A stretch of DNA of 64,000 bases from positions 2,170,001-2,234,000 of the forward strand of contig JACGZH010000004.1 in the NCBI GenBank assembly GCA_014706385.1, read 5' to 3'. Shown here piece after piece: positions 1 to 12,130 of this stretch. Position 1 is the stretch's first letter; the number at the start of each line of letters is the position of its first letter. The position numbers were made by a program, and so were the translations under genes. Below the pieces are notes generated by a model. That model was given only the letters and a program-made list of their open reading frames with translations. It made no database searches and was not told the DNA's origin. This DNA is from Phaffia rhodozyma. Its lineage: Eukaryota > Basidiomycota > Tremellomycetes > Cystofilobasidiales > Mrakiaceae.

Positions 1-3000
1 TGTATCCTTAGGAATCTCCGGGTCTCGAGCGATCGCACTAAGTTCGACAACATCATCAGTTCAAACTGTCACAGTATTTCTATAAAACAAGAGGAAAAGA
101 AAGAAGAAAAAAAAAACTGACAGATCTCGGATCCGATCAATCAAACGCAATCTGTTTCTCCAACTGGTAGTATTCTCGAATCCCTGGATGACCATTTTGT
201 AGTTCTTGCAGATCATATCCGCCATCTGCGCGAGCAACCGAATGAACGAAGGCAACGCCGTAGCCGAGACGATCTTGAACTGACCGACTGGGCCAAACTC
301 TGGGAGACCTTCGACCCGTTGTATGGTCACCTTAAAGAAGTTGTGCTCATCTGGGTTGTCGTGCGTTCTGGATGTTCCAGCCGAGTGAGGAGAGATGACG
401 ATATTGCAAAACTGGAAATCCGTTTTGAGAGTATCAAACGCATAGTCCTGGCCGGAATCATTGAATACCACTCGGACATGGTCGTTTCCGATCGGAGCCG
501 ACTTGTTCAGGTACGGTCGGTCGCCCTCGTTCAATGGCAAGTTTGGCATCAACGTCGCTACATGGAAGGCGAGGATCGCAAGGTCATCCCACCAGGCGTA
601 AGTGTATGTTCCGTGGATAGCTTCATCCGAGGTATCCAACCCTGTTGGAATATCCTTCTGATCTCGGAGCTTGACAACTCGGCCGAGCCGATGGAGGAAC
701 CTAGTGTAGTTCTCGGAACCATCAACATTACTCAGTATCTCCTCTTGTTTCGTTTGACCAGCGCCAACGTAGAGGACGGCGACCTGTTGAATATCCACCG
801 GTGGATTGTTTACATCCATATTTTTAATTGTTCGGAGAGACCCAGCGTCCGTAACGAGTCGAGCAGAATTCGACATGTTTGTGGGCTCAAGAGGGTAAAC
901 ACAGAATTGGGAAGCTACAAAGCTAGGGTCCACCCAGACTTCTTTCCTTCTCTGCGAAGGCACCACTCCTGACCACACGAAGTCCGGATCAGCCGATTTC
1001 GGGTTCGAAGGCGCCACTGGTGTAGTAAGTACAGCTTGAGAGATCTCTTCACGGCATGCGGTCTAAACCATAAGTAAGGAAGAAGTTTGAATATGGTTAG
1101 CAGCACATCGAGAGCAATGACGAGAGCAGCAAGAGAATATGGTCTCACGGTCTCTTCGCCCTGATCATCACTCTCCGACCTTGGGTTTTGGTCACCAACC
1201 AATACAGCCGCCAACGATACTAGATCTGCTCCATCGTTCCCTAGTCCGATGAACGGCACATTCTCCAACTTGGCCACTATAGAAGTCGATCCTGAAGGAC
1301 GGATCGTGTCAATCTTGCACCATCCTGACAACTTGTCAGTCGTGACCTTAATGATCGATGTCCCAATTACCCAACTCTTCTCATCGTAATGACTTGGGTC
1401 CTTATCCAAATCAGGCAGGACAAGATCGCCCAAGAACGACGGGGCCGGCTTAGGATCGGCATTGGCGTACGCATAACGATGAAGGAAATCTACGCAGACC
1501 TCAGACCGTTTGTCCGTGTCTTGGGGCGATCGTTTCGCCTGCATGAGCTTTTTTGTAATGAATGGAATGAACCGGGGTCGCTGTGATGCCGGAAGGAAGA
1601 GGAACCAAGAGTAAATGATCAAATATGCCAGCTGCAGCATGTGCTGAGACAAAACCGCTGCCGTCCGTTGAGCGGCTGTCGCATCCGCCCCTGGAGGCAC
1701 AGTAACCGACTCGTGATGGGTGGTGATGATGTTCAGAATAACAGCAAACACAAGCTCGTACTGCTGAGGCGTAAAGTTTGAGTATAACTTTGGTTTGTAG
1801 CTCACACAATAGAGAAACTCGAGAATGTGGATACTGAGGGATACATTCGACGTTAGAGCAGACAAGGTGGAGAGAATGCTTGGGAGCTCCTTTGCCAGGG
1901 GAAGGACAAGCTCATCGATTGCCATGGTGAGCGCGTGGATGCAAGCTTTTCCGGTCGATTCAGTCGACCCAGTGGCAGATACCCCGGTATGGAACGCCCG
2001 GATCAAGGCTGAATGCTGCTGAGAGCCAAACTGTCGATGATAACTAATAAGAACATCGAGAGACTGATAGGCTACTGCCCGTAGGTCCGCCTTCCTAACG
2101 CCAATCGGTAGGTTTTTGCTGATTGGCAGACTCCCACCAGGACCTAACCATCCACAAAGACCATCGAGAAGCCTGCCGAGCTGCTCCTTTGCTCTAGGAC
2201 CACAGAAAAAGTGTTGGTTCGATAGCTGTGCCGGGAAGTAACAAAGCAGGTAGGACACCAACTCCCACTCTCGTTCATCATTCAGGATCTCTATCAATAC
2301 CTTCAAATATTCTGAAACGGGCAACCAGATTCCCCTAGGGATTAAAGATTGATTCCCTGTACCGACCACGAATGCTCGTTGTGGATCGAATGTGTTGAGC
2401 CCGAAGCTTCCAATTGACATGTTGGACAACTCGAACGCCAATGATTCCCCAAAGAACCAAAGTGGATTTTGGATAATATCTCTGGATGATCCCATTTCTG
2501 GCAATCTAGACCGACTCCTACTTGCATTGCCCGGTCGGCTACGATCTCGATCTCGCGTAGGGTTCCTTCCGCGTTCCATTCGGTCGTTCGATGAGGACGA
2601 CTCGGCCTGAGCCGCATATCTCCCACCTCGACCTCGACGGGCTTCAGCTGGATCTGGAGCAGGCGTTTTGTCGCTCATTTGAGGATTTCTTCCTAGAAGC
2701 GAGGCAGTATGACTAGCATCAATGTTACTCGTCACGAGAAGTCTGTGACGAGTGTCCGCTCGAAGATGAAGTAACCATTGAAGAAGAAGCAACCGAGCCC
2801 TTGGACAACTCGCATGCATGTTTGGTCGTGAAAAGTCGGAATTTCGACGAGCGGGCGAACCCGTTCGGGAGGCCGAAGATATGGATGAGCCCATATGAGG
2901 TCTGAGAAGATCGAGTATGCTTTCAAATAGAGTGATAGATCTGATCGATCTGATCGTTTTGTCCGCCAAGGGTACTCGTTGAACCGCGGCGATCTGAGGA

Positions 3001-6000
3001 CGGAAAGTGATTTTGATAAAGATAGTAACCAGCGCAAGACATGCATTAAATGATTTTGAAGCTGGAGGAGGCGTAGGTGGGGTCTGGGCAAGCGGGCTGT
3101 GCGTAAACTTCGTAGGCTGTGGGATATCTGAGGCAGACACCGGAGTAGACGATCCGGAGGGCGAAGAGGCCGGCAAAAGAGAGAATGAAGGGAGACTCGA
3201 CATATCGGCGATTGAGCCTTCAGGCGAGAGCAGAGGAGAAATCATCCCTATGGCATCGTAGAGACGAGATGGAGGCGGAAACGCTCCCACCGCCCGATTG
3301 TTTCTGACGATCGGATAAAGAGTAAGAAGAGAGAAAAAAACCGTGATATCAAATCAACATACTTCAATCCTACGAAAAAAAATAACTATAGGACTCACAA
3401 GGAAGAGAACGAAGAGGATGCGGAAGCCAGGCAGGCAATCCCAACAATCAGCTGTCTGATCCTTTCAAACAATAATTTTGGTAAATCCGAAGAAACGTCC
3501 ACCGTCAGACCTCCTTCCGCTGTTCCGGCAAGAGGAGAGCCCTCTACAGCCTGGACGTCTTCATCACCGAACGACCCATCATCCTGGTCTAATGTCTCTA
3601 CAACAGCCCCATCGATCAAGACCTCCCAAGCAGCCTTTTCAACATCCTCGTCCTTTTCTTTCTCCAACGTGACTTCCAACAATGGAAGAACGACTCGTTC
3701 CAAGAATGCCTGTCTATCTTCAGCAACATCCTTGATTCTACTATAAACTTGTTGGAAGAGTAACTTTGCCATATCTTTTCTCGCTTCTGGGTAGTCGCGA
3801 CCGGAAGAAGGCTGAGCAATGAAAACCACGTGTGAAAGCCGATCGAGGTTATCGAGCCAGCCTATACAAGTGGGTATACACAGATCTTCCGTCCGATAAT
3901 GTTCAATCAACAATATCGTCGCTGGCTGAGAGATATTTGCAGGAAGATCAAGTAAGAGCAAGGCGAGTCCTCGAGGTAGACGAAGCGAAGGTACGGCCGA
4001 TGTCGCTCGACCGTGATTGACATAGGTGACCAATCGTCGAGGGAGAATTCTGCATAATCGTCCGAATAGGTTCAATATATCCGGACAGTCGAGACTTTTC
4101 GACGCATCGTGGAGTTCCATCTCTCGAACAACTGTGAATCTTTTCCCGTCTGGATACCTGACGAACGAAGAGAATTGTTTTCCCAGAAACCCCAGAGGGA
4201 GACAATTACTGTGAGCACTCTGACATAACCTGACTATTCGAACTAGACATCAAGAAGATGAACGCCATACCTAAATCTTTCAACCCATCCTTTAGCGTGT
4301 CCCAAAAGCTTGACAACCAGATCACCCTCCCCTAGATCCCGGTCCATCCCTTTATCAGCCGCTGACTCTAGCACATCATCCAACACGAGTAAGACTTCCA
4401 GATCAATCGGCATCCATCGCTCTCTCTCCTCATCCGACGCGTTCTTGCATCGGTTCAGGGCCATGCCGGAGATGAGCCTGGTTGAAAAAGTGGATAGATC
4501 GAACGTAGAAAGGAACGATGAAGATAAAGTGACGATCGGGGCGGACGCATAGAGAGAGGAGGCAGATTCAGGCATGTCGGATGGGCCGGTCGGGTTCGAC
4601 TGAGCTTTTCGGTAAGAGTAAGCTTCACTAAGCGCACTTCGGATGCATCTATATGATTGATAACCAAGAAAGGAGGTTTCTTAGCGAGCATGCAAAACAC
4701 TTGAACACATAAACATAACGAGAAGAGCAGAGAGACACTCACTTAACAGCTCCTCTGACCACACCAATCTCCCAGTCATCCGGTTCATCCCAGGTTTCCA
4801 CTTTTTTTCCAACTATCACCGAACCAGCCAGCACTTGCTCCAGTACGGTACCAAACCTACCCGAGAAACCTTTCCCAAAGAGCTCTCTGAGAGCTTTCCA
4901 AGCCTCCTTCTCGCTCTCCCCACCGAGGGTCATCATTGCAAACATGATCCTACTCGCCGGAAGAAGAATTTCGTCTGATAGCATGTGTGGCAGCTTTTTT
5001 GTCAGTGTGGAGAGCAACCGGAGTAGTGTCCGAGCCAATGGATGGACCGGCGAGGTAGACAGACCACCCTGATGGGCAGTCGAAGCTGTCGACGAGGGCG
5101 CATATGTTCCTGGGCCACCACCACCAGCGCCGCCTGTGTTTGACGCGGAAGAAGAGATCGCAGAGGAGAGCGCAGCAGCCGAAGTGAGTGATGGAAGAGG
5201 AAGACTGGCCGCCGGGGGAGAAAACGCGGTGGTCAGCCCGGTTTGAGCGGGAGTAACATTCGAGGTCGACCGACCGGGTCCGCCGCTGTTGTTGGTGTAG
5301 CTTTTGGCAAACGAGTTAGAGGTTGACGTTGTCGAAGGCGCTTTCCCCCCTCCGCTGCCCCCGCCAGAGACTGAAGGCGACCTAGAGTGTCTTGTTTGGG
5401 TGGTCTGCTGTTGTTGCTTGGACGGAGAGCTTGATCGAGGGTGATTGCTGTTCGCGGATGTCGACGACGGCATGGCTTCTCTGTAGGTCGCCGAGTTCGA
5501 GAATCCGGCTCTGCCTCTAGGTGGAAACAAATTGATCGGACTGGACGATGTTGTTTTTGGACTGCTCCCGTAACCGTGATAAGACGAGCTCGAGCCTGTC
5601 TCATCCTTTTCCTCACCTGTGGAGAGCGCGACGGTACGTTCGTATTCGGATGCCCGCCGTCGTTTTGGTCGGCCGGCAACAGCGGAGCCAGAGAGACCGG
5701 GTCGAAGACCAGCGGTGACATCCAAGCCTTGCCAGGCCAACCGACCGAATAGCGCCATCAATATTTGAAGGGAATTCGGTGTGAGAAGAGAGCCTTTTTT
5801 ATGAATGATGAAAGAGAGAAGATCGAGGGTATCTAGCAGGACGCTCTCGAGTGATGGTGGTTCTGTCTCGTTTTGTCGGGCAAGCCGTGTGGATTGAGAA
5901 GAATTGGCCTACAAATGCGTATTAAATGGTCGCAGAGGTCAGTACGCCTTTTGATAAAAGAGAGAAAATCCTGCATGCAGAATGAATGGAAAAAGACACA

Positions 6001-7501
6001 TACTTTGACTGAATCCTTCATCACAACCGGCATGTTCTTCGAAGCTGAACCAGATTGGATCAAGCCCAAAGTGGCAAACGTTGTATATTCACCTGGTGAT
6101 GAACCGACAGCGACGCTCATACTCCAAGCGACCGCCAACTCTTCTGCCCACGCTTTAAGGCCACTGACGATCTCGCTCCAGTCCCAACCATCCCTAGCGA
6201 GAAATTCCCTCTCTGTCGGTTTCGGTTCATCAAGTCCATCTGGTTGCTTGCCGGTTGCGGCATGGGTTTTTCCTCCGAGCAGCAGGGCGCGCATACAGGC
6301 CACCTTGAGTTGAATCTCTTCCACGCTAAATGAGAGACCAGCCGGGTCTAAAATACCCGACTGACCTATCGCTTTCGATTTGACCGGGCGACAAAGAATG
6401 ATACGGAGAAAGGCAGCGAGTACGAGCGGGGATAGATATGATGGCGGGGACTTTGAGAGGAGGGCGTACAGAAGGTTGAAACCGGCGAGTCTAAGAGCGA
6501 GCGGATGAGAACCGTCACAAAAGGTGTTGATGACCTTGAGCAGGTTATCGATCACGATGTTTGACGGCATGTTCGCAGAGGGTAGAGAAGATAAGGCGAC
6601 GGCCGGGCTGTCTGCCGAGATGAACAACGGAAAGAGATCGGTGATGACATTTGCGTCGAGGATCCGGTCCGTCAACGCCTTTGCCTGTAATTCCATCGAC
6701 CTGCCGTCTTCGATCTGAACAGTCACACCAGGTGCATCCTTGTCATCGTTGGTTGGAAGGGCGCAACCGGAGCCAAAAATTCGTTCGGAACCTAACCAAA
6801 GGCTCTGGAGGATATCCTGAGCGGTCTTTCCTTCAAACAGTTCGCCACGGTTGGCGGACGCGATGTCGTCGGCAGAAAGAAACGTGCGTTTTGGCCGATG
6901 GACAGTCTGGAGCTTTGACCTTGAGGGTGAGTTTGCAGCCGTAGCCGGAGTCGACGATGCAGGAGAGGGAGTGGTAGGGGGGATCTGGATGGGAATCGAT
7001 CGATGTTGTCTGACGGATGATGTCCTAGAGACTGTCGAGCCAGAGGCCGAGGCAGGAATCGAATGGTCCGGAGGTCTTCTGGAAGGCGAGGTATTGCTCT
7101 TTCTGAATAAAGAAAAAAAGCCGGCTGGATGAAAGAAAAGCGGGGAAAGAAACACGAAAGAGAGATAAGCGAACGTCTTCCTCCTTTGGGCACTACATGC
7201 TCAAGCTAGAGGGACAGAGAGCAAGAGCAAGAAAGAACGAAGAGAACAGACTCTTGGTGACAGTAGCAGGCTCAGAGTGTTCGACAGGTCTCGTCGAGCT
7301 GGAGCCAGTACCGAGGGAGGCAGCGGCAGCAGAGGCAGCTGCAGATCCAGAGATCAAGCCAGGTGTAGCAGTCGTAGACTTGTCGGTCACAATGTTTCCA
7401 GAACTGGAGGAGGCTGGAAGCGGATGATGATGGGCTCCCCCGGAAGATGTCGAGGAAGACCCAACCCTGTCTCGATGGGTCGGCGAGGGCGGTGGGGGCA
7501 T
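1..7501 (-). CDS. TSC2: Tuberin (TSC2), Rap/Rheb-GAP domain protein; 3' end beyond the window
   Basis: Tuberin is the GTPase-activating subunit of the TSC complex; it switches off Rheb and so restrains TORC1. The family assignment rests on the C-terminal Rap-GAP domain (about 1017-122), which shows DPSFV, the AVLYVG-GQ block, LGRVV, GTYTYAWWDD, FHVATLMPN and the asparagine-thumb segment IGNDHVRVVFNDSG, all diagnostic of tuberin. The upstream alpha-helical body is poorly conserved and rich in low-complexity Ser, as usual. Exons I can join in frame: 7501-7252, 7124-6004, 5908-4743, 4648-4271, 4208-3399, then 3303 to about 1050; a last visible exon starts at 37 after an 84-nt intron and reads on past the edge. 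The join between the 3303 exon and the GAP exon (about 1020-1080) could not be resolved because no GT-AG pair keeps the frame. The start is the first ATG (7501). Family assignment is confident; the exact protein is not. Confidence 0.88.
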
Positions 7502-8288
7502 AGCTTGTGGGTAGATGAACAGAGGCAGATCCCAGGAAGCTGCTTGTAAGACGAAACAGAAGGTGAAAAGAGCCAGATGGGACGATGGCCTCTGACTAGA
7601 ATCGATGTGTACGAGCCGAGACGAACGAAGACGGCGACGACAATGCCGGGCTGATGATGGATGGCGGGTGAGGAATATTTAGGAACAGGATTGCCGATGA
7701 GATGCCCTGATTAGGATTTTTCTGTAGTTCCCATTAGAAGATCTGATTGGAAATTGTAATGATTGCCTGTTCGATTTCCAACATAGATCATGTCTATTCC
7801 CATCAGACCAGGTTTGTAGTGCCCAGCAACTTTGTACAGATACGATGGCTCTTCTACACGTACATATGGGTCGATATCATCTGCTATGAGGAGAGAACAG
7901 GGTGTGCAAGTACGAGTTGTGTGTATAGCAAGTGTGACCGCTGCTTTCTATGGGTTGAGCCGTAGCCAGAGATTCTGCCTGTCGATATGTATACCGCTTG
8001 CGCGTTGTATGACGATTCGACAACAACGAGAGTTTGAACACCATACACTCTAAGTTCTTGCCATCACCGCTAGTCAGTCAGCAGAAGAAGATCACTTGGA
8101 TAGAACAGAGAACGAAGAGATCGATAGAGAGGAAAACACCATCCAGACAGACTTTGCACTCGTTCATGTTCAGGCCTGATACGTCAACCAGGCAAGGCTG
8201 AATTCGTCATCCATTCGTCGAGCAATTCTCCTTTGGACAAACCATCGTATACAAACATCGACAACATGCAACATACACCCACACATCC
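7502..8288. promoter_or_regulatory. Shared divergent upstream region of TSC2 and the wax-synthase-like gene
   Basis: This 787-bp stretch lies between two outward-reading start codons. No open frame here has gene-like features and I see no clear TATA box. It must hold both promoters; individual elements cannot be named from the sequence. Confidence 0.45.
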
Positions 8289-9519
8289 ATGATCATACCC
8301 GATCCACTGCCGGCCGTATGGCCAACAGCTGTCAGGTACATTCTTCCCTGGGCTCTTATCCTCGTCCTTACCAGGCTGTCTCAGCAAGCAAACACTCGGC
8401 CAGTCAGGCTCGTCGTCGGTGCGCTCACCCTCGCGTCCGCTAGGTGTTGGCTCGGGGGTGTCCAGTTCAAGGATCCGTTCTGGTACTGGTTCAATCATTT
8501 GCTTTCCCTCGGCTTGGCAGCAGTGAGCCTCTGCAGCTTGTTCTCGACATTCTATCTCTTGTCTGGCTCATTTGTTTCCTTTGATCTGGTCATAGATCCT
8601 GTTGGTTGTCCCACGGCTCTGTCTACTCTCGGATCCATACCTGCCAAGTAGAAAGATGGATCACCCGGTTCTATGCTTCCTCTTTCACCCACTTGGCCAA
8701 GACTTTCAGCCGATCCCTCCGTTCTTTCAGCCTGCCCGACCAAAACCGACGAGATCGGGCAAACCATTTACCAACAGGGAACACCTCTTCCGCTCTCTCA
8801 GAGGGTTTGCCCTTATGGCGCTCATCCTCGGTTACGTCCGCTCGTATGTGCCAACTCTATGGACGACGGATGAGTCGGTTCGATTCTCAATTTTCGAGAA
8901 ACTATCTCGACCGAGTCCGTTGCTACCGGCCGGAACACCAGCCTGGGTCGAAGGTTGGCTGGGTGGGATTGCCCTGGGTGGTTTCGTCATCTGCTTCCTA
9001 GACGCAGGTTATCACACCTATGCATTCATGCGAGGCGCACAAGGAGAGCCCGGTTGGGGACGGATCACTCGATCCGCTTGGGCTGCTACCAGCATCCATT
9101 CTTTCTGGACGACTCACTGGCATCCACTCTTGTCTACGTTCACCCAGTTTTATACCGCCCTTCTCATCCCCTCTCGTTTGCCTTCTTCCATAAAGAACGT
9201 GGCGAGATCGTTGATTGCGTTTGCCATCACCGCGCTCACACATGATCCTTCGATTCTTCCGTCCGCTACGGTGAACCCCCATCCGTCGATCCTTGGTGGA
9301 GGGGTCACAAAGTTCATGCTTCTTCAATCACTAGGACTCGGCCTGGAATATATGTTCAGAGCAATCACAGGAAAACGAGTCGGCGGATTTCTTGGTTGGA
9401 TATGGGCGATGGGCTTCTTGGGTTGGACAGCCAGATGGGCGGTACAGGGTTTTGTGGATTATGGTCTGGTCAGAGGTATGGCTCTTTTGGGTCAGAAATG
9501 GTCAGGCTATCTTTCTTGA
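8289..9519 (+). CDS. Wax-synthase-like MBOAT-type membrane O-acyltransferase
   Basis: Members of this family are multi-pass endoplasmic-reticulum membrane proteins that move acyl groups from acyl-CoA to alcohols; fungal genomes carry several with unknown substrates. The protein has an N-terminal exon with several hydrophobic helices (8289 to about 8588) and a second exon from about 8657 to the stop. The second exon carries the family hallmark SFWTTHWHPLLSTF, with the conserved histidines expected at the active site, followed by further membrane helices (LGGIALGGFVICFL, LGWIWAMGFLGW). An intron of about 68 nt, donor near 8589 and acceptor AAAG before 8657, restores the frame; the donor is weak and a nearby alternative is possible. 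Total length is about 390 residues, normal for fungal members. The class is likely; the substrate cannot be inferred. Confidence 0.7.
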
Positions 9520-10149
9520 GCTCGATTTTCTTTGTTTTCTATCCTCTTTCTTCTTTTTCTGTTTCTGTATCTCTCCGTATTCTGAGGTTGAGTTCGCGTT
9601 TAGATTGACCACATGTGTAGACGTAAGGCTGAGGTTTCAAATCCATCTGTAGCGTTTTTCGTCTTTCAATCCTCTCTCAACTATCTTCTGCATAACGTTC
9701 CGTCGAGTTTCTTATCAGAAGGGCAGGTTCCCTTCAGTTGATCAGACGGGTACATCACCACCTGTATGAACGATGCACGCCACATGTTGCAAGGCTTGAT
9801 TAAATGAAAGAGAAGAACAAAGACCTTCTTTTCCATATGACCCATGTATACCGATCGATTAGCTTAATGATTAAAGAGGGTGGTATCAGAACAGGTAGAG
9901 AAAGACGAAGAGCAAAAGAAAGACAGAAAATACAACAGCGATTTGACGTCCACAGTAGTCCTTTCGCACGAGTGGCAATTAACGAAAAGAGAACAACACG
10001 AAGAGGTGAAAAAGTAGGAGGCGGATTACTGATGAATGTGAGCAACGAAAAGAACACTGTGCGATAACGAAAAGAGAACAAGCTAGCCTTAATATGAGAC
10101 AAAAGAAAGAAAGAAAGAAAGAAGAAAAAGAAGAAGAGAAATAAGTTAA
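9520..10149. other. Convergent intergenic region
   Basis: This is the 3' flank of the wax-synthase-like gene and, on the other strand, of the GPI-protein gene. It is T-rich just after the stop at 9519 and purine-rich near 10100. I see no gene in it. Confidence 0.5.
10101..10122. repeat. (AAAG)n microsatellite
   Basis: About five AAAG units followed by a degenerate GAA-rich run, immediately downstream of the GPI-protein stop codon (minus strand). Confidence 0.8.
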
Positions 10150-11643
10150 TTAGATCCAGAAGAAGCCAAGAACCCCCGAACCAAGGAGGAGAACGGTCCA
10201 TCGGTCCAGTCCAGTGATGGTTCTAACACCGAACGAAGTCCCACTGGTGGACTTGGATGAAGCCTGAGCGACCACTCCACTCGTCGTCGTCGCTGTTGTG
10301 GTAGTAGTCGGTGCGTAGTAGCTCTGGAAGGGAATTCCGGTATAGGACGACACATCACTACTCGCACCGCTTGTCGACTTCGTTCTCGTAGCAGTAGTGG
10401 TTGAAGAGGCGGAAGAAACAGCAGTAGCACCGGCGGCAGCGGTGGTCAATGCCGTCGTCAACGAGCACGTATTCTCGGCCGTTTTCCAGAGAGCCTCAAT
10501 CTGAGTGATCTGAGTAGTACCAAAGTAGCCTTCTTCATTGAGTTCCACACATGATTCACAGGTCTGACCGTCGTTGATGATCGCTTGTGTACACGCGCAA
10601 GTATCGGTTGTGCAGGCCTTTACAAGAAAGGGAAAGAGATACACAGTGAAGAAAATATCAGACGAAAGAGCGATAAAAAACGGCCAGTTCCAGAGATAAG
10701 CGAGCTTACAGCGACGTCTGATCGGATGGCTGCGCAGTCGGATACACAAGCTGATGTACCAACGCTAGCGAGCCAGGTGTTAATCGCGGTGAGTCCGGTT
10801 GCGCCAGCAGCAGTGGTCGCCGCCGCTCGGGCAGAGGTCGAGGAAGAAACCACGGCGGACGACTTTTTTTTCAAGTTAGAACAAGTGTAAGTCGACAGAG
10901 TTTCATAATTGACCAGAACATGTTATTAGGAAAGAATGGGACCCACAGATGATCGCACAGATGACGCAGACGATGATGAAGAGACCGAAGCCGAAGACGA
11001 AGATGTGGCAGCAGTAGCAGTGGTCAACGTAGGAACAGTGGTCAGGTATCCTTCGGACACACACGTGTTTGCATAAGCTGGATCAGATGAGCAGACGAGA
11101 ACGAGAGAGCAGGCGGATGTTAGCGCGATTAGAAGAGAGGTGGCTAGGGACAATGATTGCATGGACGTACCGTTGAACCCTGCGAGGATGGTCGCTCGGG
11201 CTGATCCGGCAGTGATCTCACAGTTCATGCAAGTCACCGTCACCGCCGAGGCCGCACACGCACATTCATCCTCTGTACAGCTCTGTAGTGAAGCCATTCA
11301 TCACAGTTAGTGAGAAAGAAGAAGAAAAAGGTTCAGGTTTAAGCATAACCGATGGAAAAGAAAAAGAATGGTATGAGAAAAACAAGAAGGAAACGATAGG
11401 CAGAGTAAAGAGAGACGAATATATCAGACGGACGTTAGATTGTGCGACCATCGAAGCACATAAGGTCGTGCAACCGGTGGTCACATAAGACACCGGACCA
11501 TCGATCAAATCGGTCAAGGCTGCGGTAGTGGTCGTTTGTCTCTTGCTGAGGAAGTGCGAGTTATCAACGGACGGATGGGCTATAGCCGTTTGGAAAGCTG
11601 AGAGCGTGAGGACAAGGAGGGCTAAGAAGTCGAAAGAGGCCAT
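10150..11643 (-). CDS. Secreted GPI-anchored Ser/Thr-rich protein with duplicated Cys module
   Basis: A cell-surface or wall protein of unknown function. The N-terminus is a clear signal peptide (MASFDFLALLVLTLSAFQ...) followed by a likely Kex2 site (SKR/QTTTT). Two cysteine modules follow, each with a C-x3-C pair, then C-x4-C-x-C, then C-x2-C and a final C; the C-x4-C-x-C cores read CTEDECAC and CTTDTCAC. Each module is followed by a Ser/Thr/Ala-rich linker suited to O-mannosylation. The C-terminus is hydrophobic (WTVLLLGSGVLGFFWI), as in GPI-signal peptides. Four or more exons: 11643 to about 11448, about 11283-11170, about 11077-10944, about 10872-10700 and 10619-10150, joined in frame by short introns. 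Such proteins are common in basidiomycetes but have no assigned role. The spacing is not that of a CFEM domain. Confidence 0.72.
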
Positions 11644-12130
11644 GCGTCAGTCTGATATCTGCATGAGTTCTCAAAACCACACATGCAAACACTCACCTGG
11701 AAGCATTGCTGTTAGGACACAACAGGTCTGGCACACAAGAGAAAAATCGATAGGATGGTTGAGCGAGACCGGTGAGGATGGATAGAGAGAAAGAAGGATG
11801 GGAAAGAGAACGAAGAGCGATAAACCCAAACAACCTTACGTAAACCGAATCACGTGATTTATCGCGCGAGAAGTGATAAAGGCGCACCCACGCTCACGAT
11901 TTATTGTTCTCTTACCTCAAACACTCAGCTTTCACAGGCGGGTCAGTCCAGTTGTCGATAGGGATTTTACATTGTATCTCTCTCTATGGGTGTGGTTTGA
12001 TCTATAGAAGCATAAAGGTACATATACATGCATCGCATCGCGTCGTGTCACACCTCAATACTACATAAGGAGAATCCAAAAGCTACTCATCCTCTGGTTC
12101 TTCCTGATGAATTGTCGGTAGATTCACAGC
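11644..12130. promoter_or_regulatory. Upstream region of the GPI-protein gene
   Basis: This is the gap between two tandem minus-strand genes: the promoter and 5' leader of the GPI protein, and the 3' flank of the multi-pass membrane gene. Short open frames here lack coding character. Confidence 0.4.

Noticed and set aside
319..972. 217-codon open frame on the plus strand
   Set aside because: It is antisense to the Rap-GAP domain of TSC2, which has clear homology; the plus frame has no domain.
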